DNA of 32,968 bases from Mesorhizobium sp. M7A.F.Ca.US.008.03.1.1. GTDB taxonomy: Bacteria > Pseudomonadota > Alphaproteobacteria > Rhizobiales > Rhizobiaceae. A program made the translations under genes and the position numbers. A model generated the notes under the pieces. That model did not search any database. It had not been told where the DNA came from and was given only the letters and a program-made list of their open reading frames with translations. The DNA lies in the NCBI RefSeq assembly GCF_003997495.1, contig NZ_RZRU01000017.1, positions 111,099 to 144,066 on the forward strand, read 5' to 3'. This document shows, in pieces, positions 23,500 through 31,915 of the stretch; position 1 is the first letter of the stretch; every line of letters starts with the position of its first letter.

Positions 23500-24648
23500 C
23501 TACCTCAACCAGCGTTCAATGCGCGTCATCGCCTCGACCATGTCGTCGTGGCTGCCGGCATAGGAAAACCGCATCATGCGGTGCCCCGCCTGGGTGTCGA
23601 AGTCGCGGCCGGGCGTTGCCGCGACATGCGCTTCAGCCAGCATCTTTCGCGCAAAGGCCATGCTGTCGTTGGTATGCCGGGTGACATCGCAAAAGGCATA
23701 GAAGGCGCCGTCCATGGGCGCCGCCAGCGGAAAGCCGAGCTCCGGCAGGCGTTTCATCAGGAGTTCGCGATTCCAGGCGTAGCGGCCCTTGACCGCTTCC
23801 AATTCCTCGGTCGCCCTGAACGCCTCGATCGCGGCGATCTGCGATAGCTCCGGCGGCGAGATGTAGAGGCTCTGTGCGACACGCTCGACCGGCCGCACCA
23901 GGTCCTGCGGCAGCACCATCCAGCCGATGCGCCAGCCGGTCATGCAGTAATATTTGGAGAAGGAATTGATCACCGTCACATCGCCGCCATAGGAAAGCGC
24001 CGTGGTGTCGGGGGCGGCATAGGCCAGCCGGTGATAGATTTCGTCGGAGATGACGGCGATGCCGAGGTCTTGTGCCGTCCTTACCAGGGCGGCCAGTTCA
24101 TCGGCCGGTATGACCGCGCCGGTCGGGTTGGCCGGACTGGCGAAGAGAACGCCTTTCAGCGGCTTTTCTCGATGCGCGGCCTCCAGATGGCCGGCATGCA
24201 GATAGGCGGCGTCGCCGATCTCGATCTCGACCACCTCGATGCCGAGGGCGGCCATGATGTTGCGGTAGGCAGGATAGCCGGGTGCCGCGATAGCGACCCG
24301 GTCACCCTGATCGAACATCGCCAGGAAGGCGAGGTTGAAGGCGGCCGACGATCCAGTGGTCACCGCGATCCGGCCGGGCTCGATATCAAGTCCGTAGTGA
24401 TCGGCGTAGTGTCCGGCAATCGCCTTGCGCAACCCTGCCAGTCCCAGCGCGTCGGTGTAGCCGATGCGCCCATCCTGCAGCGCCTTGGCGGCTGCGGCGC
24501 GAACCAGAACCGGTGCGGGATCGGAGGGCTGGCCGACGGCCATCGAAACAACCGGCACGCCCTGGGACTTCAGCCGGTTTGCCTCTGCCAGAATGTCCAT
24601 CGCATGGAAGGGCTCGACATTGCCACGGCGTGAGAGCGAAACGACCAT
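23500..24648 (-). CDS. Class I/II pyridoxal-phosphate aminotransferase
   Basis: A 382-residue fold-type I aminotransferase, cytoplasmic. The PLP-binding Lys is in 'INSFSKYYCMTGWRIGW'. Other family marks are 'VTTGSSAAFNLAFLA', the substrate-loop 'ASPANPTG', 'ISDEIYHRLAY' (Asp and Tyr contacting PLP) and the C-terminal Arg in 'MMRFSYAGS' that binds the substrate carboxylate. It belongs to the aspartate/aromatic aminotransferase-like group, but the amino donor is not decidable. The stop is 4 bp before the glsA start, so the two genes form an operon in which glutaminase could supply glutamate. The start at 24648 is divergent from the M48 protease gene. Confidence 0.92.
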   Translation of the reverse strand: MVVSLSRRGNVEPFHAMDILAEANRLKSQGVPVVSMAVGQPSDPAPVLVRAAAAKALQDGRIGYTDALGLAGLRKAIAGHYADHYGLDIEPGRIAVTTGSSAAFNLAFLAMFDQGDRVAIAAPGYPAYRNIMAALGIEVVEIEIGDAAYLHAGHLEAAHREKPLKGVLFASPANPTGAVIPADELAALVRTAQDLGIAVISDEIYHRLAYAAPDTTALSYGGDVTVINSFSKYYCMTGWRIGWMVLPQDLVRPVERVAQSLYISPPELSQIAAIEAFRATEELEAVKGRYAWNRELLMKRLPELGFPLAAPMDGAFYAFCDVTRHTNDSMAFARKMLAEAHVAATPGRDFDTQAGHRMMRFSYAGSHDDMVEAMTRIERWLR

Positions 24649-24793
24649 TTAACCAGTATTCCCGATGACTGACGGCGCCAGGCACTGGCGCATGTGCCGC
24701 ACAAATGCCCGATTGATGTGAGGATCACAAGTTGAGGAAGTTTCCGGCGCCGACTTTTCATCTTTCGCCCGCTCGTTTACCAGTGGAGCCATC

Positions 24794-26188
24794 ATGTTGA
24801 GCCGACCCAGATCGACGATTGCCCAGGCAGCGCGCGTCTTCGCGACGCTTTCGCTTGGCGTTGCCGTTGCAATGGCGGGCTCGGTCAGCGCCTTCGCCCA
24901 GAACGTGCCGGTGGTGCGCGACGCCGAGATAGAGGCGCTGGTGCGCGATTACGCACGGCCGATCTTCAGGGCGGCCGGCCTGGCGAATGACGGCATCGAC
25001 ATCGTTCTGGTCAACGACCAGAGTTTCAACGCCTTCGTCACCGGGCGCCGGCTGTTCATCAACACCGGCGCGCTGATGACGGCTGAAACGCCCAACGAGA
25101 TCATCGGCGTCATCGCGCACGAAGCCGGCCATATCGCCGGCGGCCACCAGCAGAAGCTGCGCGACCAGCTCGAACGAGCCAAGACGATGGCCGTCATCGC
25201 GACATTGCTTGGCGCCGGCGCCATTGTCGCCGGTGCCACAACCAGCAGCCGCGGTCTCGCCGGCGCTGGCATGGGCGTGGCCGCTGGCGGCGGCGAGATG
25301 GCACAGCGCAGCATCCTCGCCTATCAGCGCACCGAGGAGATGACGGCCGACCGCTCGGCGATCACCTATCTCAACGCCACCGGCCAGTCCGGCATGGGCA
25401 TGCTGAAGACATTCCGCCGCTTCCAGACCGCACTTTCGCTTTCGGGCGCCCAGGTCGATCCATATCGGATCAGCCATCCGATGCCGCAGGACCGCATCGC
25501 CAATCTCGAAGTGCTGGTGAAACAGGACCCCAATGTCGACAGGCCAGACCCGCCCGCGCTGCAGCAGCGCCATGACATGATGCGGGTGAAGATCGCCGTC
25601 TACATGGAAGGCCAGGCGGCCGCGTCGCGGCTGATGCGAAAGCTGCAAGGAACCCTCGCCGCGCAGTACGGCGACGCCCAGTCGACCTACCTGTTCGGCA
25701 ACATCGCCGCCGCGCTCGCCAAGACCAATGCACTGATCAAAGCGCAGCCGAAGAATGCCTACTTCCAGGAACTGCGCGGCGACATCCTGATGAAAGCAAA
25801 CAAACCCAAGGAAGCTGCGGACGCCTATGCAAAGGCGGTCAGCCTCGATTCCGCTCGGTCCGGTCTGCTGCCGGTGTCCGTGGGCCAGGCGCTGATGGCC
25901 GTCGGCACGCCCGACTCCCTCAAAAAAGCCGTCGTGCAGATCAACAATGGCCTCGGTCGCGACAAGGAAAATTCAGCCGGATATCGCTATCTGGCACAGG
26001 CCTATGGCGAGTTGGGCGACATACCCGGCGCTGAACTTGCCACCGCCGAAAGCCATTTTTACTCCGGCAACTACAAGGATGCGAAGATTTTCGCCATGCG
26101 GGCGCAGCAGCAGATGAAACGCGGCGAGCCGCGCTGGCTTCGCGCCCAGGATATCATAAACTACAGGCCGTCAACCAAGATCAAGTGA
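24794..26188 (+). CDS. M48-family zinc metalloprotease with helical repeat tail (BepA-like)
   Basis: A 464-residue exported protease. The signal peptide spans about residues 1-36 ('VSAFAQ'). The M48 zinc site HEAGH is at 109-113, with the third ligand Glu in 'YQRTEEMTADRSA'. A glycine/alanine-rich loop, 'LLGAGAIVAGATTSSRG', follows the active-site helix, as in BepA/LoiP proteins. From about residue 290 the protein is helical with TPR-like repeats ('AYFQELRGDILMKANKPKEAADAY'). E. coli BepA works in the periplasm on outer-membrane protein and LPS-transport assembly; the same role is inferred here. The DsbA-like gene follows 60 bp later on the same strand, so both may serve periplasmic protein quality control. 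Confidence 0.92.
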   Translation: MLSRPRSTIAQAARVFATLSLGVAVAMAGSVSAFAQNVPVVRDAEIEALVRDYARPIFRAAGLANDGIDIVLVNDQSFNAFVTGRRLFINTGALMTAETPNEIIGVIAHEAGHIAGGHQQKLRDQLERAKTMAVIATLLGAGAIVAGATTSSRGLAGAGMGVAAGGGEMAQRSILAYQRTEEMTADRSAITYLNATGQSGMGMLKTFRRFQTALSLSGAQVDPYRISHPMPQDRIANLEVLVKQDPNVDRPDPPALQQRHDMMRVKIAVYMEGQAAASRLMRKLQGTLAAQYGDAQSTYLFGNIAAALAKTNALIKAQPKNAYFQELRGDILMKANKPKEAADAYAKAVSLDSARSGLLPVSVGQALMAVGTPDSLKKAVVQINNGLGRDKENSAGYRYLAQAYGELGDIPGAELATAESHFYSGNYKDAKIFAMRAQQQMKRGEPRWLRAQDIINYRPSTKIK

Positions 26189-26248
26189 ACCTTCCGGCCG
26201 CGCGCCACGACATAGCCAGACCGGAAAACAGGTAGAAGGACAGGAACG

Positions 26249-27052
26249 ATGAAAAAGGCACTGCTGCTGGGCACCACGGGGGTTGCGGTCGCTCTGGCCA
26301 TGCTGGCTTTCGGATTCGTTGCCGGAAACCCGCAGATCGCCAAGGCCGGAACCGCGCAGCCGGTCGAGACGGCGGCGGCCGATACCAAGATCGACCGCAC
26401 CGAGGTCGAAGGCATCATCCGCGACTACCTGTTGAAAAACCCGGAAGTTCTTCTGGAGGTCCAGGATGCGCTTGAGGCCAAGCAGAAGGAAGAGCAGCGC
26501 ATCGCTCATCTCGGCGTGATCAAGAATGCCAAGGACCAGATCTTCAACTCCGCCTTCGACGGCGTCGTCGGCAATCCGAACGGCAAGGTTACCATCGTCG
26601 AGTTCTACGACTACAATTGCGGCTTCTGCAAACGCGCCATCGACGACATGCAGGCGCTGACCAAGACCGATCCGGACCTGCGTTTCGTGCTCAAGGAATT
26701 CCCCATCCTCGGACCGGATTCGCAGAAGGCGAGCGTGGTCTCGATGGCCTTCCACCTGATGCACCCGGAAAAGTACGGCGAGTTCCACAATGCGTTGCTC
26801 GGCGGCCAGGGACGCGCCACCGAGGCGGCGGCCATGAAGGTCGCGCTATCGCTCGGCGCCGACGAAGCGGCGCTGCGCGAGAAGATGAAGGACCCGACAA
26901 TCAACGAGGCCCTCGCCAAGACCTACGATCTTGCCAACAAGCTGGCGATCACCGGAACGCCGTCCTATGTCGTCGGCAACGAGGTTGTGTTCGGGGCGCT
27001 CGGGCAGGAAGTGCTGGCTGAAAAGATCGAGGCGGCGAAAGCCGCGCTCTGA
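26249..27052 (+). CDS. DsbA/Com1-family thiol:disulfide oxidoreductase
   Basis: A 267-residue periplasmic thioredoxin-fold protein. Residues 1-32 are a signal peptide or anchor. A helical N-terminal segment, 'VEGIIRDYLLKNPEVLLEV', is the Com1/ScsC-type oligomerisation region. Then follow the thioredoxin strand 'VTIVEFYDYNCGFCKRA' with the CGFC active site (about residue 127) and the cis-proline loop 'ITGTPSYVVG'. It catalyses disulfide formation or isomerisation in exported proteins. The CGFC dipeptide and N-terminal domain resemble BcfH/ScsC or Bdb-like proteins more than E. coli DsbA (CPHC). A ribosome site (AGGAACG) lies just ahead of the ATG at 26249. The M48 protease gene is upstream, and aroQ is 149 bp downstream. 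Confidence 0.92.
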   Translation: MKKALLLGTTGVAVALAMLAFGFVAGNPQIAKAGTAQPVETAAADTKIDRTEVEGIIRDYLLKNPEVLLEVQDALEAKQKEEQRIAHLGVIKNAKDQIFNSAFDGVVGNPNGKVTIVEFYDYNCGFCKRAIDDMQALTKTDPDLRFVLKEFPILGPDSQKASVVSMAFHLMHPEKYGEFHNALLGGQGRATEAAAMKVALSLGADEAALREKMKDPTINEALAKTYDLANKLAITGTPSYVVGNEVVFGALGQEVLAEKIEAAKAAL

Positions 27053-27201
27053 TCTTGCTCGCCAGCTATTTCTCACGGGCACATTTCCGCCTGTTGTGGA
27101 CAGTGAAAGAACGCACTTGCGCTCTTTCCGCGGGCGGCTATGCCCATTATAGAGGGCCCAGCGCGCCGGCTTGATGACGGCGCCGGGAAAGGTCGGCTTT
27201 T

Positions 27202-27636
27202 TTGAAAACGGTTTTCGTCCTGAACGGTCCCAATCTCAACGCGCTCGGCAGGCGCGAGCCGGGCATCTATGGCGGCAAGACGCTTGCCGCGATTGCCGAC
27301 GACTGCAAGCAGGCAGGCACGGCGCTGGGGTTCGAGATCGATTTCCGCCAGTCGAACCATGAGGGCGACCTTGTCGACTGGATTCAGGAAGCTGGCGACA
27401 AGGCTGTCGGCATCGTCATCAATCCGGGCGCCTACAGCCACACCTCGATTGCCATCCACGACGCCATCCGCGCCGTCGCACCGTTGCCGGTGGCCGAAGT
27501 TCATCTTTCCAACATCCATGCGCGGGAACCATTCCGCCACGTCTCCATGGTCGCGCCGGTCGCCGTCGGCATGATCTGTGGCTTTGGGCCGCTCGGCTAT
27601 ACGCTCGCGCTACAGGCGCTGGCCGCACGCCTATGA
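27202..27636 (+). CDS. aroQ: 3-dehydroquinate dehydratase, type II
   Basis: A 144-residue type II dehydroquinase, the third step of the shikimate pathway (dehydroquinate to dehydroshikimate). The family marks are 'NGPNLNALGRREPGIYG' with the catalytic Tyr near residue 24, 'NPGAYSHTSIAIHDAI' with the catalytic base region, and 'VEVHLSNIHAREPFRH' (in part) with the catalytic His. The length matches the family (about 145-150) and the protein forms a dodecamer. It uses a TTG start at 27202 with AAAGG about 9 nt upstream. Its stop overlaps a possible accB start as ATGA. The aroQ-accB-accC arrangement is common in alphaproteobacteria. A promoter upstream (27053-27201) could not be resolved with confidence. 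Confidence 0.95.
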   Translation: MKTVFVLNGPNLNALGRREPGIYGGKTLAAIADDCKQAGTALGFEIDFRQSNHEGDLVDWIQEAGDKAVGIVINPGAYSHTSIAIHDAIRAVAPLPVAEVHLSNIHAREPFRHVSMVAPVAVGMICGFGPLGYTLALQALAARL

Positions 27637-27662
27637 CCGGCCAACAAACAGAAGGCTCGAAA

Positions 27663-28121
27663 ATGTCGATAAAGAAGACCGGTGTTGACCAGCAACTGAT
27701 CCGCGATCTGGCGGGCATACTGAACGACACCAACCTCACCGAGATCGAGGTTGAACTGGGCGACCTGAAGGTGCGCGTCTCGCGGCAGGCGCCGGCCGTT
27801 CATGCAATCGCGGCGCCGCAACCGGGCTATGCGCCGGCAGCAGCGCAGGCTGCCGCCGTTGCCGTGCCAGTCGTGGCGGACCTTTCCAAAAATGCGGTCA
27901 CCTCACCGATGGTCGGCACGGCCTACCTGGCGCCGTCGCCGGACGCCAAGGCATTCATCGAAGTCGGCCAGAAGGTCAAGGAAGGCCAGACGCTGCTGAT
28001 CATCGAAGCAATGAAGACGATGAACCAGATCCCCTCGCCACGCGCCGGCACGGTGACCGCGATCCTTTTCGAGGATTCGCAGCCGGTCGAATATGGCATG
28101 CCGCTCGTCGTGATCGAGTAG
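27663..28121 (+). CDS. accB: Biotin carboxyl carrier protein of acetyl-CoA carboxylase
   Basis: A 152-residue carrier that holds biotin for the first committed step of fatty-acid synthesis. An N-terminal helical domain, 'VDQQLIRDLAGILNDTNLTEIEVE', is followed by an Ala/Pro-rich linker (about 45-80) and the biotinyl domain. Biotin attaches to the Lys in 'IIEAMKTMNQIPS' (about residue 117). I chose the ATG at 27663 because GAAGG lies 7 nt upstream and homologues begin 'MSIKK'. An ATG at 27633 overlapping the aroQ stop would add 10 residues. accC follows after 10 bp. accD and accA, the carboxyltransferase subunits, are not in the window. Confidence 0.95.
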   Translation: MSIKKTGVDQQLIRDLAGILNDTNLTEIEVELGDLKVRVSRQAPAVHAIAAPQPGYAPAAAQAAAVAVPVVADLSKNAVTSPMVGTAYLAPSPDAKAFIEVGQKVKEGQTLLIIEAMKTMNQIPSPRAGTVTAILFEDSQPVEYGMPLVVIE

Positions 28122-28131
28122 AGCGGGCCTG

Positions 28132-29475
28132 ATGTTTCAGAAGATCCTCATCGCCAATCGCGGCGAAATCGCCCTCCGGGTGCTGCGCGCCTGCAAGGAA
28201 CTCGGCATCCAGACGGTGGTGGTGCATTCGACCGCCGATGCCGACGCCATGCATGTGCGGCTCGCCGACGAGAGCGTCTGCATCGGCCCGCCGCCATCGC
28301 GCGACAGCTACCTCAACATCCATCAGATCGTTGCGGCCTGCGAAATCACCGGCGCCGACGCCGTGCATCCGGGCTACGGCTTCCTGTCGGAGAACGCCAA
28401 GTTCGCCGACATACTGGCCGCGCACAACATCACCTTCATCGGTCCGTCCGGCGACCATATCCGCATCATGGGCGACAAGATCGAGGCCAAGCGAACCGCC
28501 AAGCGCCTCGGCATTCCGGTTGTGCCCGGTTCGGACGGCGCCGTCACCGATCAGAAGGAAGCCAGGCGCATTGCCGCCGAGATCGGCTATCCCGTGATCA
28601 TCAAGGCATCGGCCGGCGGTGGCGGGCGCGGCATGAAGGTCGCGCTCACCGAGGCTGACCTGGAGATCGCCCTGCAGACGGCGAGCACGGAAGCCGGTGC
28701 CGCCTTCGGCGACGATGCCGTCTACATCGAGAAATACCTGGAAAAGCCGCGCCATATCGAGGTGCAGGTGTTCGGCGACGGTTTTGGCCGCGGCGTGCAT
28801 TTCGGCGAGCGCGACTGTTCCTTGCAGCGCCGCCACCAGAAGGTCTGGGAAGAGGCGCCCTCGCCCGCCCTCAATGCCGAAGAACGCGCCCGTATCGGCG
28901 GCATCTGCGCCAAGGCGATCGCCGACCTCGGCTATTCCGGCGCCGGCACGATCGAGTTCCTCTACGAGAATGGCGAGTTCTACTTCATCGAGATGAACAC
29001 GCGCCTGCAGGTCGAACATCCGGTGACGGAAGCGATCACCGGTATCGACCTCGTGCACGAGCAGATCCGCGTCGCCTCCGGGGGCGGCCTCTCGGTGAAG
29101 CAGGAGGACATCAAGTTCAACGGCCACGCCATCGAATGCCGCATCAACGCCGAGGACCCGCGCACCTTCACCCCCTCGCCCGGAACGATCACCCATTTCC
29201 ACACACCGGGCGGTTTAGGCATCCGAGTGGATTCCGGCGTCTATTCCGGCTACAAGATCCCGCCCTATTACGACAGCCTGATCGGCAAGCTGATCGTGCA
29301 TGGGCGTAATCGCGTCGAGTGCATGATGCGCCTGCGCCGCGCCCTGGACGAGTTCGTCGTCGACGGTATCAAGACGACGCTGCCGCTGTTTCGCGATCTC
29401 GTCGGCAATGCCGACATCGCCAATGGCGACTACGACATCCACTGGCTGGAAAAATACCTGGCCAAGGAAGAGTAG
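28132..29475 (+). CDS. accC: Biotin carboxylase subunit of acetyl-CoA carboxylase
   Basis: A 447-residue ATP-grasp enzyme that carboxylates the biotin on AccB using bicarbonate and ATP. Visible marks include the N-terminal 'KILIANRGEIALRVLRAC', 'VHPGYGFLSEN', the glycine-rich loop 'ASAGGGGRGMK', 'HIEVQVFGD', 'CSLQRRHQKVWEEAPSP', and the catalytic/metal region 'EMNTRLQVEHPVTE'. Its length equals E. coli AccC (449), so this is a stand-alone biotin carboxylase, not a fused pyruvate or propionyl-CoA carboxylase. It sits 10 bp after accB and 12 bp before aat, so the three are almost surely one operon with aroQ. Confidence 0.97.
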   Translation: MFQKILIANRGEIALRVLRACKELGIQTVVVHSTADADAMHVRLADESVCIGPPPSRDSYLNIHQIVAACEITGADAVHPGYGFLSENAKFADILAAHNITFIGPSGDHIRIMGDKIEAKRTAKRLGIPVVPGSDGAVTDQKEARRIAAEIGYPVIIKASAGGGGRGMKVALTEADLEIALQTASTEAGAAFGDDAVYIEKYLEKPRHIEVQVFGDGFGRGVHFGERDCSLQRRHQKVWEEAPSPALNAEERARIGGICAKAIADLGYSGAGTIEFLYENGEFYFIEMNTRLQVEHPVTEAITGIDLVHEQIRVASGGGLSVKQEDIKFNGHAIECRINAEDPRTFTPSPGTITHFHTPGGLGIRVDSGVYSGYKIPPYYDSLIGKLIVHGRNRVECMMRLRRALDEFVVDGIKTTLPLFRDLVGNADIANGDYDIHWLEKYLAKEE

Positions 29476-29487
29476 CGCGGAGACGCG

Positions 29488-30105
29488 ATGACCCGCCCCT
29501 ACGCGCCCGGCTATCGCATCCCCACCGACCTGCTGCTCAAGGCCTACGCCTCGGGCGTCTTCCCGATGGCCGAAAGTGCCGGCGACCCGGAGGTGTTCTG
29601 GGTGCGGCCGGAGACGCGCGGCATCATTCCGCTCGATGGTTTTCACGCACCGAAAAGCCTCAGGAAAACGATCAAGAAGAACCCCTTCGACATCCGTTTC
29701 GATTTCGATTTCGAAGCCACGATCGACGGCTGCGCCGAGAAGCGGGTGGAACGGCGCTCGACCTGGATCAACGCGCCGATCCGCGAAGCCTATGTCGAAC
29801 TGCATCGGATAGGCCATTGTCATTCGGTTGAGGCGTGGCGCGAGGATCGGCTGGTCGGCGGCCTCTATGGCGTATCGCTCGGCCGGGTGTTTTTTGGCGA
29901 GAGCATGTTCGCCAGGGAGACGGACGCGTCAAAAACCTGCCTCTTCCACCTCGTCGAGCGCTTGAAGGCGCGGGGCTTTGCTCTGCTTGACACGCAGTTC
30001 ACCACCGAGCACCTCAAGCGCTTCGGCGCGGTCGACGTACCGCGCGGCAAATATGAGAAGATGCTCGCCGACGCGCTGAAGGGCGAGGCCGTATTCTATC
30101 CCTGA
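29488..30105 (+). CDS. aat: Leucyl/phenylalanyl-tRNA-protein transferase
   Basis: A 205-residue enzyme of the N-degron pathway. It transfers Leu or Phe from tRNA to the N-terminus of proteins starting with Lys or Arg, marking them for ClpAP. The family signatures are 'AYASGVFPMAES', 'FWVRPETRGIIPLDGFHAP' and, in the GNAT-like core, 'GGLYGVSLGRVFFGESMF' and 'LDTQFTTEHLKRFGA'. The length is close to the family mean. The gene is 12 bp after accC, the usual position in Rhizobiales, and ends convergently 9 bp from the NTF2-like gene. No terminator-like hairpin fits in that short gap. Confidence 0.95.
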   Translation: MTRPYAPGYRIPTDLLLKAYASGVFPMAESAGDPEVFWVRPETRGIIPLDGFHAPKSLRKTIKKNPFDIRFDFDFEATIDGCAEKRVERRSTWINAPIREAYVELHRIGHCHSVEAWREDRLVGGLYGVSLGRVFFGESMFARETDASKTCLFHLVERLKARGFALLDTQFTTEHLKRFGAVDVPRGKYEKMLADALKGEAVFYP

Positions 30106-30114
30106 GGATCGAGC

Positions 30115-30501
30115 CTACTTCCCGGTGGCGGCTTCCAATGGCGTCTGCGAATGGAACATCATCTTCCAGCCGTTGACGCGATGGACATAGCCGGTGCTGA
30201 CCAGCGCGGCGTAGGGTTCGCCGTTCTCGCGTGTCGCATGTGCCTCGTAGGTCAGCATGATGATGTCGCTGCCCGGCTCGATAATACCCTTGAGGTCGAT
30301 CTTAAGGTCCCGCCAGCGGTTGGGATTGGTTGCGGTCTTGGCGAGATCAGCATTGTCCATCGCCTGTGCCATCTGCGGAAATGCCACCAGGCATTCGGTG
30401 TCTGCATTGGCCGCGTAATAGGCCGCGTCGCCCGTCCAGAACCCCTTTTCGAGTTCGAGCAATTCGGCCTTGCCAGCCGTGATCCGTTTGCTGTCTGACA
30501 T
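30115..30501 (-). CDS. NTF2-like / SnoaL-type small protein, function unknown
   Basis: A 128-residue protein with the look of the DUF4440/SnoaL NTF2-like fold: an N-terminal helix 'ELLELEKGFWTGDAAYYAAN', a hydrophobic strand region 'CLVAFP', and C-terminal beta strands 'DIIMLTYEAHATRE' and 'ALVSTGYVHRVNGWKMMFHSQTP'. Such proteins may be enzymes, subunits or ligand carriers, and none of these roles can be chosen here. The ATG at 30501 is supported by AAGGAGG 8 nt upstream, while the longer frame to 30522 would start before that site. It lies between aat and the DUF2155 gene, which in many relatives are direct neighbours, so it may be a later addition. Confidence 0.8.
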   Translation of the reverse strand: MSDSKRITAGKAELLELEKGFWTGDAAYYAANADTECLVAFPQMAQAMDNADLAKTATNPNRWRDLKIDLKGIIEPGSDIIMLTYEAHATRENGEPYAALVSTGYVHRVNGWKMMFHSQTPLEAATGK

Positions 30502-30574
30502 CGGAAGATCCTCCTTGCGCATAATGGCGCTCGTCCGTGGCCCAACGCATTGTGGCCAGGACGGTTCCGGGGGA

Positions 30575-31165
30575 TCAGTTGGTGTCGGTGGTATCGGGTT
30601 CCGAAGCGTCCGGCTCCGTCACATCAGGCGCTGTGACATCCGGAGTGGTCGCGGCTTTCGGTTTGGCTGCGGCGGGCTTGGGAACGTCCGCTTTGGTTGC
30701 GTCAGCCTTGGCTCCGTCGGGCGCCGGCACATCCGACTTCTGCTTGCAGGCCTTCAGCCAGACGTCGTAGACAGCATGCTCGACGGCATTGAGACCGGGG
30801 CTTTCGGCAAACATCCAGCCGGTGAAGATGCGGCGGATCTTGCGGTCGAGCGTTATCTCGTCGACCTCGACGAAAGAATCTGTCTTCGGCTCTTCGGTCT
30901 GTGGCCGCGAATAGCAGACGCGCGGCGTCACCTGCAAAGCACCGAACTGCACCGTCTCGTCGATATAGACATCGAAGGTGATGATGCGGCCGGTGATCTT
31001 GTCGATACCGGCAAACTCGGCAACGGCATTGGTCACCCGGTCCGCTCCCGCGGGCGGTGCCGGCGCGGGTGCCGCGGGCTCAGGCGAAGCGGCGAAGGCC
31101 ACGGTGCTGACGGCAAGACCGGCGGCTAGCGCCAGACTGGCCGATATTGAGTAAGAAAAGCTCAT
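30575..31165 (-). CDS. DUF2155 domain-containing exported protein
   Basis: A 196-residue exported protein. The signal peptide ends near residue 25 ('VAFA'), followed by a Pro/Ala linker. The DUF2155 core (about residues 45-140) contains 'AVAEFAGIDKITGRI', 'VQFGALQVTPRVCYSRP', 'FVEVDEI' and 'RIFTGWMFAESPGLNAVEHAVYDVWL'. The last 50 residues are a low-complexity Ala/Pro/Asp/Thr/Lys tail with PDVT-type repeats. The family is widespread in alphaproteobacteria, has no established activity, and is often beside the NDUFA12 homologue, as here (123 bp upstream on the same strand). The conserved cysteines 'RVCYSRP' and 'LKACKQ' could form a disulfide. Confidence 0.9.
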   Translation of the reverse strand: MSFSYSISASLALAAGLAVSTVAFAASPEPAAPAPAPPAGADRVTNAVAEFAGIDKITGRIITFDVYIDETVQFGALQVTPRVCYSRPQTEEPKTDSFVEVDEITLDRKIRRIFTGWMFAESPGLNAVEHAVYDVWLKACKQKSDVPAPDGAKADATKADVPKPAAAKPKAATTPDVTAPDVTEPDASEPDTTDTN

Positions 31166-31288
31166 GCAAAGATACCGGTGGTTCGCGCCCGGGTGATTCT
31201 GTCGATCGCCAAGGCTAGTCGCCGTTTTCTGATCAGCAAGCAGCTAAACACCAATTGTGGCGATAAAGGACCGGCTTGCACCCTGTCG

Positions 31289-31687
31289 CTACGACCCGGG
31301 TGTCCAGGCATCATAGTCGCCGGTGACCTGCGGACGGTGCTGATTGGTCAGCACCGAGCCCTTCGGGCGATAAGCCGCCGGGCTGCCGGTCAGATTGGGC
31401 TGATGCGGCTTCTGCCAGTCGCGCGGCTTGTAGTCCTCGCTGGACGGCGCGACGTCGACGCGGTGGTGCATCCAGCCGTGCCAGCCGGGCGGTATCGCCG
31501 AAGCTTCCGAATAATTGCGGTAGATGACCCAGCGGCGCGTGCGGCCTTCCGAATCGATGCCGCCTTCGTAGTAGAAATTGCCGGTCTCGTCCTGGCCGAC
31601 CTTCTTGCCATACCGCCACGTGTGCAGGCGGGTTCCTATCGTCTGGCTGTTCCACCAGGTGAAAAACTGCGTAAGGAAAGTCTTCAT
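31289..31687 (-). CDS. NDUFA12-like NADH:ubiquinone oxidoreductase subunit
   Basis: A 132-residue homologue of the accessory complex I subunit NDUFA12 (B17.2), found in alphaproteobacteria and mitochondria. Family marks are 'FTWWNSQTIGTRLHTWRYGKKVGQDETGNFYYE', read here in two parts at residues 9-25 and 26-41, followed by 'RRWVIYRNYSEASAIPPGWHGWMHH' (in part) and a Pro-rich C-terminus. The protein binds on the matrix/cytoplasmic side of complex I. The nuo operon itself is not nearby, which is normal for this gene. The start at 31687 faces panB across a 228-bp gap, and the DUF2155 gene follows. Confidence 0.93.
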   Translation of the reverse strand: MKTFLTQFFTWWNSQTIGTRLHTWRYGKKVGQDETGNFYYEGGIDSEGRTRRWVIYRNYSEASAIPPGWHGWMHHRVDVAPSSEDYKPRDWQKPHQPNLTGSPAAYRPKGSVLTNQHRPQVTGDYDAWTPGS

Positions 31688-31735
31688 TTCAAAACCCTCG
31701 CGCCGGCAGCGCCCGTTTCCTGCTTATGGCGTCAG

Positions 31736-31754
31736 GCCTTGCCGAAGGCAAGGC
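31736..31754 (+). promoter_or_regulatory. Stem-loop followed by TTTT in the panB upstream region
   Basis: GCCTTGCC-GAA-GGCAAGGC is a perfect 8-bp stem with a 3-nt loop, followed by TTTTGCC on the plus strand. No plus-strand gene ends here, so if transcribed it would act as a leader hairpin or attenuator about 160 nt before the panB start. It could also just be a chance or protein-binding palindrome. Confidence 0.35.
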
Positions 31755-31915
31755 TTTTGCCACAGCATGCGCGCAAATGGCTTGCCAGAAACCCGACACA
31801 AGCCTGTGATCCTCCCGGCCGCTGCATGCACGCTTGCCAAGCCTTTGCGGTATTTCTAAAGCTCAGCGCGCCCATGCTTGTATCCAGTCCCGCTTGAGGC
31901 CAAAGGAGGCGACGA

